This document shows positions 38,632 through 49,629 of a DNA stretch of 64,000 nt, one piece after another. The stretch comes from Pegea sp. RAD2-039 (Eukaryota > Chordata > Thaliacea > Salpida > Salpidae), in assembly GCA_034620365.1 (NCBI GenBank), contig JAQGEQ010000161.1:744001-808000 (forward strand). The letters run 5' to 3'. The notes beneath the pieces were generated by a model that saw only the letters and a program-made list of their open reading frames with translations, did no database searches and had not been told where the DNA came from. Each line of letters opens with the position of its first letter. The first letter of the stretch is position 1. Both the position numbers and the translations under genes were made by a program.

Positions 38632-41600
38632 TTATTTTTTAAATCCTTGAATTATTACTTTAAATGTAATATTTTCAAAACCTAATAAGCTCATTTAATC
38701 CATCAAACTATCTTCTCAACAAATGCAAACAAATCCTTGGTAATTGGAGCACCTTGAAGTGATTAGCTTTATGTGATATATTGTAAAGTACGTAAAATAG
38801 TGGTAATGGTAATATACTGTTTAAATGAAAGTAAACGCAATTTGAATAAATAAGTAAATTACAGAAAATTATGCTAAGCTTGAATCTTTAATCATTAAAC
38901 TTTAGTAGAAAGTTACAGGTAATGTATAATTTTTTCTTTTCAAATATTGAATTAAAAAGTCAAAATATCGTTACTAGTGTTAAGAATAAAAGCTTTTATC
39001 GCACTGACAGACGTAGTGATTTGATTGTTCATTTATTCATTTTCAAATTATAGCAGTCTCTCAGGTATTACAACTTATATTGATTGGAAGAAAAATTGGC
39101 AGTACTATTATCAAATATTTGTAAAAATATTGTCTTTTACGTTTACAGGAAGATTTTGGTGTGAATGACGGATCAAGAAATCGATCTGACTTTAATATCG
39201 GCTCCAATTAGAAAAGATTTCTTCGTTTGTTCAGATTGTCTTTGATGTATTGTCATTACTTTACTCGCAAAAATAATTTGAACGAATATTTTAACCGTGA
39301 AAAAATGCTTATATAAAGAATTGTAATCAATAAATTAAATAAGTATTAAGAAAAATAACTCTTCATTAATTAAAATATGATTATTTATCAGTAAAGTTCT
39401 TTGCCTGCTAAATCTTAGGTTGTTTACAGAAAAGCAAATTTGTTTCTAGAAATATTTTTCTTTGAAAGTGCTAATTGTCAGTATTTATTAAAACTTATTT
39501 TTTGAAGTAATTTTATGATATTTATTAAGTTTATAAATCAATAAACGTGAAATAAGTATAAAATCAAAAAAACCCTTTTTGAATTTCAGCCTTTTTAGTT
39601 TTTATTTTTGAATATTCATTCAAATAACGATTTTAAATCAATTGTCATTCATATAGTTGTAATATACAATTTTGAGATTATGAATAAGTAAAATTCAGTT
39701 TTCTCAAAATTATAAGATACATTTCATATTCTACTATATTATCAAAAGCTGTTAACATGTTTTTCAAAGTTTTTCAAACTAGTAATCACACAGTTCCTAT
39801 TTAAAAGGATCAATTTTAAATCCAAAATATTTTTTCTACAACCTTTCTTTTATTCATACTTTTTTTAATTAATAGATTTAATAAAATGCTTTTGACTTAT
39901 TAAAATCATTATTTAAACACATTTAAATAACTGCATGACAAGTTTGTCAAAACTTTTGAATTAATCATAGATTTATTAAGAAAAAGATATTCGATTTTGT
40001 TTAATTTGAAAAATTAATAAAAAAGTGATAAAAGAGTTATTCAAATAATTATAATATTTGTCTATATTTAACTAATTGTTTTGATATTTTCAACAATTTA
40101 TCAATAGCGATATCCTAAATGGTTGTTAACATCTTTTAATTTAAAAAATGAATCCATTTAAAAGAATAGAGTTAGTTTTAACATTTTTTAAAAGCAAATC
40201 ACAACCTTCAAGGCAAAGAGTTGGAAATTGTTTTTTCACAGTTAGAGAGTAATTGCAAAATTTGTTTAAAAAAAATTACAAAGTCAAAAATATTTTGCTA
40301 TACTAAATTTAAATTACAAAATTGATTTTAATCTCTAAATATTTGTATTAACTCAAAAAATGCAAGTTTTCAATTCTTATTTATTACAAATAAATTAAAT
40401 ACGAATGTTAATTTGCACCAAAGTAGAAATTTATATTTTTCTCAAAACTTTAAAAATATTCAAAGATTTATCAGTTTAATTTAAGTAATATTTTTCTGTC
40501 TACCTTAATTTATTATATTAAATACCAAATTATATTATTGTGTTATAATATTGTTATAACACTGCTGAAGAATTTGAAATCAAACTTGTTTTTAAGTAAA
40601 CAAAAATTAATTACTATAAAAAGTCCGACAATACCAATATTTAATAAGAAGTTAATTTTGGATGGTTTTAATCAAGCTGTTGTATTTACATTTTATTCCT
40701 AAATTTTACAAATTAGCTGCATCTAACAAGAAATTTACAAACTTTTGATTTAAACTTTAATGTGATTTTAAATATATGTCAAATAGGTTTCATTTTACAA
40801 CTTTTTTTACTATATTAGAAGCCAAGATCAAACAACTAAAATAGTTCGAAACATTTACTATAAAAGCTGAACATTATATGTGCAAGATTAAAGTATTTAA
40901 ACCTTTTAAGTAATTTTTAGTTGTAAATTAAACGAATATTGGAAACCTACTATCTGTTAGAATTAATAAAATTTCATTTAAACTTTCTTAAGAGCTATAA
41001 AATAACATTTCATTAAAACATTTTTTAGATTCAATTTGATATTTAATTTAACAATTAGTTGGAAACTAAATTAACTTTATTGCTATAAAAAAACAATTTA
41101 AATTAGATTTAAAGTTTAAATAAATGATAAAAGATTTTTGTTTCAGACTTAAATAAATTGAAACTTGAAAAATCAAAGTTTATTTAAAGTAACTTGATAT
41201 CAAAATATAACAAAAAAAACTAATTAGTAAAATATTTGATAAAAATAAGTTTCGATAAAATCAAAATACTAAATTTGATAATTGACCAAAAATTTCAGAT
41301 TTATTTTAATTTTCAGAAAGATTTTTTGTAAAAAGACAGAATTGTCCGATTAACTTTCATCTAATGGTAGTTATAAAAGATTAAAACTAGTTGTGTGCTG
41401 AAGATTTAATTCAAGATTTATCTAAATTTTCTTTTAATATAAATATTTGAATATTTTATGTAAGTAGAATAGAAAAAAAATCTTCAAGTTTGATATTTAA
41501 TAAGAATTGAAAATCTTGATTAGCAGTAAAATAAATTGTCAGTAAAATGAAAGAAAATGAATTTGGTGATAGTACCGTTGTAGCAGATGAATAAAAGCAA

Positions 41601-41938
41601 AAAGTAGATATTATGAAGATCAGATGTAATTTGCAGCTGTGTAGATTAAAAAGAAAAACTTGAATAGTTTTTAGAGATGAAAAAGAAGCAGAAAAGTGAA
41701 GCTGATAATTACACATGTACCAGCTTGCTTACTCGATTGATTGATTGTACGTAGCTTTGATTGAAAGTAAAATGATGAAAAAATGCATAAATGATATAGA
41801 GGAAGGAGGGAGACATTTACATTTGGACTTGATTCGGATCAGAAACACAGCTCATTAGTGATTTGAAAAGACATGCTAGAAGAGGAAGAATTTCTGCCCA
41901 ACTAGAGGACGATAAAGTAAAAAAAAAATGGAGAAAAA
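38632..41938. other. AT-rich intergenic stretch, nothing recognised
   Basis: No exon, RNA gene or repeat could be supported. The frame at 41456-41716 shows no family similarity; the last part is probably 3' UTR of the BAR-RhoGAP gene. Confidence 0.5.
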
Positions 41939-44900
41939 TTAAAATCGGGTCATTTCAGCTGTATCATCAAAATCAGGTTTTGAAGATGTTGGAAGAAAAG
42001 GTTTGCGGTTGCTGCTGTTGTTCAGGTTTGATTCAACCGGATGTTGCTCATTGATGATAGTAGGAAGTGGAGGAGGAAGGGATGCTGGTGGATCTGTTGG
42101 ATGAGATTCGATGAAAGTTTGGCGTCGGCGAGCTGCTATTGGTGGTTTAATGACGCGTGGTGCGTCAGAAGGGGCTGGCGGTTCTGGAGGGGATGTTTGA
42201 GGTTTACTTCGTGATGATAAACGTCGCGTTGCCACCGGAGGGCGGGCAAGAGGTTCAGTATCCGATGAACTCAGTTTTGTTCGCGCTCTGTGACGTCATA
42301 CAATTGCATTAGAAAGCGACGGTGTGAATTATGGAGCAGCTTACTTGTGTTGAAGAGGGTCAGGGGGGGGAGGCGCCTTACTTTTCTGCTTCTTCAATTT
42401 AATCGCGCGATTTTCTGCCGCTGAGCCACTAAAGTATACGAATATGCAAATGAGCATCGAAAACACGTGATCAACTACCTGACGGCGTCACAAACGAAGG
42501 CACCATCAGCACTAGATGTACGAGAATGTCCCTTTGTTGGTTGATTTGGTGGCATTATGACGTCAGCAGTAGTGGCGTCATTATTAGTGACGTAAGAAAA
42601 GGCATCGGGAGTAACAACAAAATCGATTTCTACCAAACAGCGTGGTTAGTGATTGGTTGCTAGGTAACTAGATGGTTAGTTACCTGCAGGAAAGAACCAA
42701 TCGGAATATATGATCATACTCTCGACAATATTTAAGATCAGGTTTGATTCGCGCATGTGGACACTGTAAAAGATGATGTAGAAGGTTAAAATGATGCGGA
42801 CGACTTCTTAAATTGCTTCACAGCAGATAAAAGCAGAAAAAGAAGCTGATCGGTTTCATATCATGTGACTACTTGATGATGTGAAATCTTAAAGCAAATA
42901 AACATCATCAGTAAGTGTTGATGATGGTTGCTGTGAGGGAACTGCAACCAGCAAAACTAACCAGCGACAACTAATCAACCAACCAACCAGTCAACACCTA
43001 CCTTTTACGATGTCGTAACCTTCGACAAATTCTGGAGAAATTACTTAATTATTGATGTTTTGATAAAAAGTTTTGTTAAAGTGTTTTGAAAGCAGTACAA
43101 GCGGACAGATGACATTTAATTAGTGAAAATATTTGAGGAAACGCCTACACCGGTTTAGCATTCAGGAAATTGACAAATTTGTTAATAACTGATTTGGTGA
43201 CGAAATATGGTTAAGGTTCTTTTGATGATGAATATTTGTAAGAATCTGAAATTTGCGCAATTTGAAGTTTGCTTCTATTATTTATATCACAAACCAAAAA
43301 CAGTTTGCTCAAAATGGGATTTTGTCAACTAAAGTAGGTAAGTAAGACTTCTACTTTTATAAATGAACAAAAATGAGAGTCACCTGATATCATCCTTAGC
43401 TGACCACAACATATTAGGAGCCATCACTACAGCGAGATTGGAAGGAGTCATCTTGTTCATCTCACTTTGACTTGCAATCAGTGAGAGAAACTTTATAACG
43501 TATCTTGAAAGAAAAAATTCCGGAATTATGCAACAGTTGAGACGTTGAACTCGACGAACCTTAAATTAGCCATGTGGGTTGGAGGCAATGACTCAATCAA
43601 ACGTAGAATCTCCTGAAGTTTTGCATCATGATCAGTGATTCTAAGATGAAGATATAAGATCTTTTGTAACACTTGATCGGACTTCTACTCACGCGGCAGC
43701 TTTCAACCACTGCGAATGGAGTTCGAAGGTCAGCAGAGGGTCTGGTAATTGACGAAGATATTGTTTCAAGGCTCCTGCTACAGCGTGGATGTCATCATGA
43801 GCGTTCAGCACAACTAAGTCCATTTTTCCTGCATCCAAAATCGCGCGACATTTTCGTAATTTTGAAGTTGAACCAGCAACACGAAAAATTCCCTGAGAAA
43901 GAAGTTTGAAAAGACCGAAAAGTGATCTTATTCAATCTTCTGACCTCTTCTCTTTGAGCATACTCTTTCAGCAAAACGATACAAGCTTCAATAGGAGAAG
44001 CAATCTCCCGATTAGTGACTAGTAGATGATCTTCCAGAGGGTATCCATATGTGGAACGTTTACGGAAGTCCTCTGCAATTAAACAGGTGAATATGTGATG
44101 AGGATCACAAAGGGTACTACCTTGAGTTGCTTGCATTTTAGATTCTGTATTTTCAAGAACTTGAACACATTTTCTGTGATAAGATAAACGTTTTGCGTGA
44201 AGCTGAAATAAGAAGTGAAAATTTAAGAAGAAAGTTAATAAGTTGAAGTTACATCAAGTAAATGTTGGTTGTGTTGACTTTCTCGAGATAAAAACTCGTA
44301 CATCTCTGTGATCAGCTGATCCTAAAAAAGCTGCTGATTAATTACTGATAATGTTTAAAAAGAAACAAACCTTGCATTGTTCCATCCTAGTGGATGCCGA
44401 GTCAAGTTCATCCTGAAGTTGTTCCAATTTGATGCTTGCTTGTTGTGGGTTGTAGTGAAGGGCACTTTGGGTCTTAAACTTTCGAACATTTTGAGCTGCA
44501 TTATCTCTATCTAATACAAGCCGTTTCAAGCGTTCACGTAACTTCAAAATTGCTGGAATATCCACCTTCATTTAACATCAAAACTTGCAAAGGATCACAA
44601 AACGACAAAACATCAGTACCTCAACTAAACTCTGTAAAGGACCTACAACTCTTTCTTCAACGAATGTTTCATATATCGCTTGCTCCATAGCTAATGAAGT
44701 AAAAATATCACCACATACTTGAAGTGAGCCCCTAAAATTAAAAGCTCAAACCAAAAACTCTTGGATTTTCATCCACTTACCAAAGAGATTCATCAAGGAC
44801 ATTATCATTGTCCATGGGAGGTTTACTTTCCAGAAAAGAGATACCAAGATGATTTTCAGGTATTCTTTTCTAAAGTTTAGAATTTTTTACACTAATCAGA

Positions 44901-45495
44901 AGTTGGTGTTTAAATACAAATTTATAAGTATCTAAAGCTGTTTAATTAAACTGATTTTCACATTTTTAGATAATTTCAGCTGAGATGAAACTAACCAATC
45001 GCTTGTCAATGTCGCCATTATGACCATGGCTATGTAAACACTGCTGTAGTTTCTTATATGGAAGCTGATAAGCAAATTTCACGCGTTCAAGATGTTTCTC
45101 AACCTACAATTTAAATAGATATTAAAAGGTAACGATTTTATTTTATTGTTCTAAAGTATATTTTTTATACTAGTCTCACTTCAGAAAATAGTTCCCAAAA
45201 ATAAGAACAATTCATAAAATATCAATGTAAAGAAATGAGTTTATTTAAACCTGCAGTAGTTCATCATTAAGGACTTCTGTTTTATTTGCTCTATAAAAAA
45301 GCTAGATGTTAAAAAAATAATTTGACAAATTAACAAACTAAGTATTAAAACTAGTTGCAAAATGTTAACTTATCTATAGAATTTAATCTATACAAATTGA
45401 TGCAGCTTAAAAAACAAATTTGTTGTATAATGAATTTGTCACCTGCCAACTTTCTGGTCAGCTATTAGTTTATATCTCATAAATTGTTTCTTCAT
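41939..45495 (-). CDS. BAR-RhoGAP protein, ARHGAP17/ARHGAP44/SH3BP1 (RICH/nadrin) family
   Basis: These proteins bend membranes with a BAR domain and switch off Rac/Cdc42 with a RhoGAP domain. Sixteen exons join in phase to 646 aa: 45443-45495, 45251-45290, 44996-45103, 44781-44869, 44620-44731, 44371-44565, 44253-44321, 44121-44202, 43945-44072, 43693-43892, 43560-43640, 43384-43503, 42684-42763, 42479-42629, 42345-42428, 41939-42287. The start MKKQFMRYK...KTEVLNDELLQ and the YHRKCVQVLE segment match the family BAR domain (about residues 1-240). RhoGAP: PLEDHL, REIASPIEAC, arginine finger GIFRVAG (Arg about 296), GALKQYLRQLPDPLL, NKMTPSNLAVVMAPNMLW, closing DWFFP. The tail is proline-rich with APPPPDPLQ and ends in MTRF, a possible class I PDZ ligand. 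The 1:1 vertebrate paralogue cannot be chosen. Confidence 0.93.
43002..43031 (-). other. Candidate 30-nt microexon in the RhoGAP domain
   Basis: Within the intron 42764-43383 a 30-nt segment has a strong acceptor (TTTCTCCAG) and a strong donor (GTAGGT) and keeps phase 2 on both sides. Inclusion would add ten basic residues (ICRRLRHRK after a shared codon) before the last RhoGAP helices. Skipping gives the normal family sequence, so if real it is alternative. Confidence 0.25.
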
Positions 45496-46043
45496 ATTTG
45501 ATTATTTACTGTTTTCATAGAACCTAAGAAGCTAACAAACTAAGGATTAAAAAATCATTTGAGAAAATGTTTAAACAAATATTGTTTAGAATAACAAAAA
45601 AGTTGTTAAAACATTCAAAGGAAAAACAATTTGAAGTATTAGTTTAATATTTATGTTAACAAACAATATATATGGAATAAACATTTTTATTTTTCATAAA
45701 ATCATATATTTACCAAAATTACTTCATCTATCTTCAATGTTCTAAATTTGAAGCAACACAAATCAGAACACTGCTATTTAGAAAATATTTATTCTCAAAT
45801 CCAAGATTTTAATTATCTAAAACATTATGATGTTATTACTCAATATGATAAAGTCATTTAAAATGAGAATTAAATTTATTGAAATTCAGAGTTATTCATA
45901 AAGTTTACATAAAAAATAACAACTGACATTTAATCATTAAAACAAAAACTCCATCATAATGAAATAGTCAAATGAAAATATTCATGAAATTAGACTAAAC
46001 AGACAAAACTTCACCTAACTAAGAGTTCATATATTTACATGAT
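45496..46043. other. Spacer between BAR-RhoGAP gene and La
   Basis: About 550 bp, holding the 3' UTR of La and the upstream region of the BAR-RhoGAP gene. An acceptor-like CTTCTTAG occurs 30-40 nt before the BAR-RhoGAP start codon, so a spliced 5' leader is possible. Confidence 0.4.
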
Positions 46044-47123
46044 TTACTCTTTTTTAGTCTGCTTATTCACGGGTTCACCATCATTATCAAAAGTAAGATG
46101 TTGATTCCTCTTTTTATTTCGTCCTTTAAAACCTCCAGCCTTATATCCCTTAGAACCTTTTTTAGTTAAAAACTTGGCTCTCTGTCCAGCATAACTTTCC
46201 ATGGCAACAGCTAATTTATCTGCAGGCATGGCTTCAACTGATATTTTAGTTGATGAATTGATTGAAACAATTCCATTTTTCTTCTCCTGGAGTATCTTAA
46301 GAGCATCTTCTGCATCTTGTTTGGTGCTTGTTACAATATAAGCATCAGGACCATCTTTTTCAAATTTATAAAAAAACTTAAAGCTTGGTGCTCCTAATTC
46401 TTCCCATAAGGTTTTAAAATCATGATGAGACACAGTTTCATCTTCAATGTTACTAACCAGCAAGTAAGAGACCTCATCCACACTTTCATTTTCTTGTTTA
46501 GATTTTTTAGCTTTAACTAAAGATTCTTTCTCCTTATAGAAGTCTCCCTTTGACTTCTTCTCTAAAGGCTTATTTTTATAATAAACCATAGGAGCTTGAA
46601 TAAATCGTTCAGCTTCTTCAAGCTTGGAATAAGTCACAAATAAATTTCCTTTGAAGCTATTTGGTTTATTGTCATCTTTATGAAATCTACAAAGCTTAAC
46701 TCCATCAACTTTTCCATAGTCTTCTAAGAAATCAGTTAAATCTTCAATAGTTTCTTCCTGAGGGAAGCCATCAACATAAACAGTTCTTAATTTAAGATCT
46801 CTCATAAACTTAGCATCATTAGCAGGAACAGGTCTCTTGGGATTTCTTCTGATCTGCAAATTTTCTACATCAATTTCTAATAAACCACTTTTTGACTTCG
46901 CTAATGCAGCTAAAATAACTCCTGGTTCAGAACATAAGCTAGAAAGTCTTTGAAATTGAAGCATCACATCCATAGAGAACCAACCATCATTTGCCTGCAT
47001 CTTTTGCTGCATAAACTTATCTCGATGTAAGTTGAAATCACCGAAGTAAAATTCCACTTGACGAATAAGCTTTTTAGTAAGAGCCTCATCTTGGGAAACT
47101 TCTACTTTAGTATCTTCTGTCAT
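46044..47123 (-). CDS. SSB: La protein (La autoantigen homologue), RNA chaperone
   Basis: La binds the 3' UUU-OH of new RNA polymerase III transcripts and protects and folds them in the nucleus. The intronless frame gives 359 aa from ATG 47121-47123; an open extension of eight codons upstream has no ATG. The La motif spans about residues 12-95, with QVEFYFGDFNLHRDKF carrying the UUU-binding Gln22, Phe25 (usually Tyr), Tyr26, Asp35 and Phe37. RRM1 follows (RTVYVDGFPQ... GNLFVTYS, about 112-180). A third domain from about residue 219 (YLLVSNIED...KFFYKF) fits the C-terminal xRRM. The end is basic and Gly/Lys-rich. Human La is longer (408 aa). It sits 236 bp downstream of ADAL on the same strand. 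Confidence 0.94.
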   Translation of the reverse strand: MTEDTKVEVSQDEALTKKLIRQVEFYFGDFNLHRDKFMQQKMQANDGWFSMDVMLQFQRLSSLCSEPGVILAALAKSKSGLLEIDVENLQIRRNPKRPVPANDAKFMRDLKLRTVYVDGFPQEETIEDLTDFLEDYGKVDGVKLCRFHKDDNKPNSFKGNLFVTYSKLEEAERFIQAPMVYYKNKPLEKKSKGDFYKEKESLVKAKKSKQENESVDEVSYLLVSNIEDETVSHHDFKTLWEELGAPSFKFFYKFEKDGPDAYIVTSTKQDAEDALKILQEKKNGIVSINSSTKISVEAMPADKLAVAMESYAGQRAKFLTKKGSKGYKAGGFKGRNKKRNQHLTFDNDGEPVNKQTKKE

Positions 47124-47227
47124 TATTAGAAAACTTCCTATATTCAAAGATATTCCTATTAAACAAGTATAATGCCATTAATGATTTTCAAAAGTTATGA
47201 TTTGTTTAAAAAACAGTGACCAAATCA

Positions 47228-47233
47228 TTTATT
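47228..47233 (-). terminator. Possible polyadenylation signal of ADAL
   Basis: On the minus strand AATAAA lies about 127 nt after the ADAL stop and about 105 nt before the La start codon. Two acceptor-like AGs (TGTTTAATAG and TTGAATATAG) follow just before La, so La may have a spliced leader. Confidence 0.4.
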
Positions 47234-47359
47234 AAATAAAAATTAAATTAAATAAATATACAAAACAAACCTTTTGATATATAGAAACTTAATGATAAAA
47301 ATTAAATTACAAAAAATTATTTCATAAAAGTAAAAATATATATATATTTAGTAAATTTA

Positions 47360-48406
47360 TTATATGATTTTATTATAATCAAATAATTTTAAAAGTTTCT
47401 GTTTTGTTTGAAAATCAGCAAAAATATATTGAACTGAATTTTGAGAAAATTCAAAAGTTTCTTTTTTTGATAAACCAAAAGCTCTAGAGACATCATGATA
47501 TTCAGATGACAATGATGTACTAAAAACTCCTTTATCATCAGTACACAAGATGCAAGGGTGTTGGGAAAGAGATGAGACAAACTGATTAGTCCACCAGCCC
47601 AAATGATGTTGACTAATATCAACTGGTGAAGTCTTAGTTTTTATATTTGAAGTAACACAAACCTCAAGAGGAATTCTTTCTTTCTTAATTACATCACATA
47701 ACTCTTTGCTTTCATTTAAGTATGTGCCATGGCCTATACGATCTGGGGGCAAACTTAAAAAAGTTTGGTTTTCATCACCATTATCTTTTATTTCTGCCAT
47801 ATGAACAGCTAATTTTAAACCAGAGTTTTTAGCAGCAAGTAAGATTGGCAAAAACTCTTTTGCTTTACCAACATATGGATTCCCACTAAAATCTATTCCA
47901 GGTATCAAGCCATCAGACAACAGAAAATATTCTTGAGTTAATTTCATAGTTTCCCAAGCATCATTTACAGATTTCCCCCTATCAATTGAAGGTAAAAAAC
48001 GAACTAGCATTTTATTACCATGCTGGTAGTTCCAATTTTTAATCACATTAAGAATAGTTTCAATATAATTACGTTTAGTTAAATGAGTATTAGGATTGGA
48101 TCGAGGCGTACTTCGCAATTCGAGATATTTTACATTATCTTTTTCAAAATCATCAAGAACAGATTCAGTTACAGTTTTAATAGCTTCACAATCATCAATC
48201 AATTCATGCAAAACGTTGAAAACGTCAAAACATTCACTCATAGACCTCTGATTTCCTTTTCTAATAACAGCAGAAGATGATTTAAGCTTTTCTGTATTTT
48301 TTAATTTTAAAAGTTTTAAAAGAGTCTCATCACTCAAAGAGCCATTTAGATGAGCATGCAGTTCTACCTTAGGTAATTGAGAACAAAAAAACTCATCAGC
48401 TAGCAT
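47360..48406 (-). CDS. ADAL: ADAL, N6-methyl-AMP deaminase (adenosine deaminase-like)
   Basis: ADAL (MAPDA) hydrolytically removes the N6 substituent of N6-methyl-AMP to give IMP, clearing modified nucleotides from RNA turnover; it is cytosolic. A single 348-codon frame covers the full family length (human about 355). The zinc and catalytic residues of the ADA fold are all present: HAH (His17, His19) in LPKVELHAHLNGSLS, His202 and Glu205 in LAVHMAE, His226 in RIGHG, and Asp290-Asp291 in CTDDKGVF. The LELRSTPR motif is typical of this branch rather than ADA1. The start ATG 48406 is followed directly by the conserved domain. A tiny upstream ATG frame (four codons) overlaps the start and could lower translation. 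Confidence 0.95.
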   Translation of the reverse strand: MLADEFFCSQLPKVELHAHLNGSLSDETLLKLLKLKNTEKLKSSSAVIRKGNQRSMSECFDVFNVLHELIDDCEAIKTVTESVLDDFEKDNVKYLELRSTPRSNPNTHLTKRNYIETILNVIKNWNYQHGNKMLVRFLPSIDRGKSVNDAWETMKLTQEYFLLSDGLIPGIDFSGNPYVGKAKEFLPILLAAKNSGLKLAVHMAEIKDNGDENQTFLSLPPDRIGHGTYLNESKELCDVIKKERIPLEVCVTSNIKTKTSPVDISQHHLGWWTNQFVSSLSQHPCILCTDDKGVFSTSLSSEYHDVSRAFGLSKKETFEFSQNSVQYIFADFQTKQKLLKLFDYNKII

Positions 48407-49629
48407 TTTGCCATTTATTTTATGACTTTTAAACTAAAAAACAAATAGCAAAAAAACAAATTAATGTTAAAATAAAAATTCAGACAATTTCTTATTTAAA
48501 CAGATATTTAGCTGAAAGAATTCAACTTTATTTCACTAACAATCTGGGTTAGTTAAACAATCTCTAAAATTTTGTAGAAAATCTTCGACGTTACAGCTTG
48601 AACAGAATAGCAGGGCCTTACTCTGGTAAAATAATAAAAGAACATTTTCGGCAAAGGTGGCGCTAAAGAGAACAATAGTCGAAAAATTGTTTAATAAAGA
48701 CGTTTTTGATCAAACAAATTACAATAATACAACAATATATAAGTTTTATTTGCTCAAAAGCAGTAACAAATTGCAAATATGATATGAAGTGCCTATATAA
48801 GTTAAACTAAATAACAAATTATACCACAGTATAATTATCTGCATAATTAGAAACTATTACAATAGTTTTTAGCTTTAAATATTTTTGCATAGAAAAATAA
48901 AGTAAATTTTACCAAGTTCGGAATGATCTAGATCTTTATTTATTGAAAGATAATCAAAATATATGTTGATGGCTTAATTTTTTCATATAGCAGTGCCTAT
49001 TAAGTATGGTAAGAGCTCAAAAAATATAGGACTTTAGCAATAAGGATTAACCTTTGGCTAGTATTGTTATACATTCATGTAAAGTACGCTACAGAAAGTA
49101 GAAAAAACTGCCAGTTTTATTATTTTTGTAATTTAGCAGCCACACAAAATAAGCTTTTATTATTCTACTTATAAAAAGTAAGAACTTAGAATTAGCTAAC
49201 TGTAGCAAATATATAGTGCTTTCTTCTAGTGTCGCTCTGTAATCGATTATGCCTTTGTTGAGAAATTATCGATTTTACATAAGAAGTTTGGAGTATAGAA
49301 AACAAATTGAAAATTTGTAACTCTATTTTAATAAACCTACGTAGAAGTATTTTGAAATTACTAAAATAGATTGTTATCTCTGGATTGTAATCACAATATT
49401 ACAATTTACATATTTTCAAATATATGTTTGTGGATCAAAGTAAATCTAAAAGAATTTATAAATTTTTTTGAATCGAGACTTGTTAGATAATGAATGAATA
49501 AAAATATTAAAAATAATTACGTAGATAATCCTTTGAAACTAAATATATTACATTAATATTCGTTGAAATTTAAGAGATGGCAAATATTTTAAACTCTGGA
49601 AAAGCTGGATAAAAAGAATTTATTTCAAT
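48407..49629. other. ADAL upstream region
   Basis: Contains the presumed ADAL promoter; the patch at 48580-48680 is less AT-rich than the rest. No other gene is visible before the LINE. Confidence 0.4.

Noticed and set aside
41863-42054. Plus-strand frame rich in Cys near its end.
   Set aside because: It is antisense to the last exon of the BAR-RhoGAP gene.
42280-42640. Cluster of TGACGTCA/TGACGT boxes that looked like a CREB-driven promoter.
   Set aside because: Most of them fall in coding exons (42479-42629) or at the splice acceptor before 42287 of the BAR-RhoGAP gene, so coding sequence explains them.
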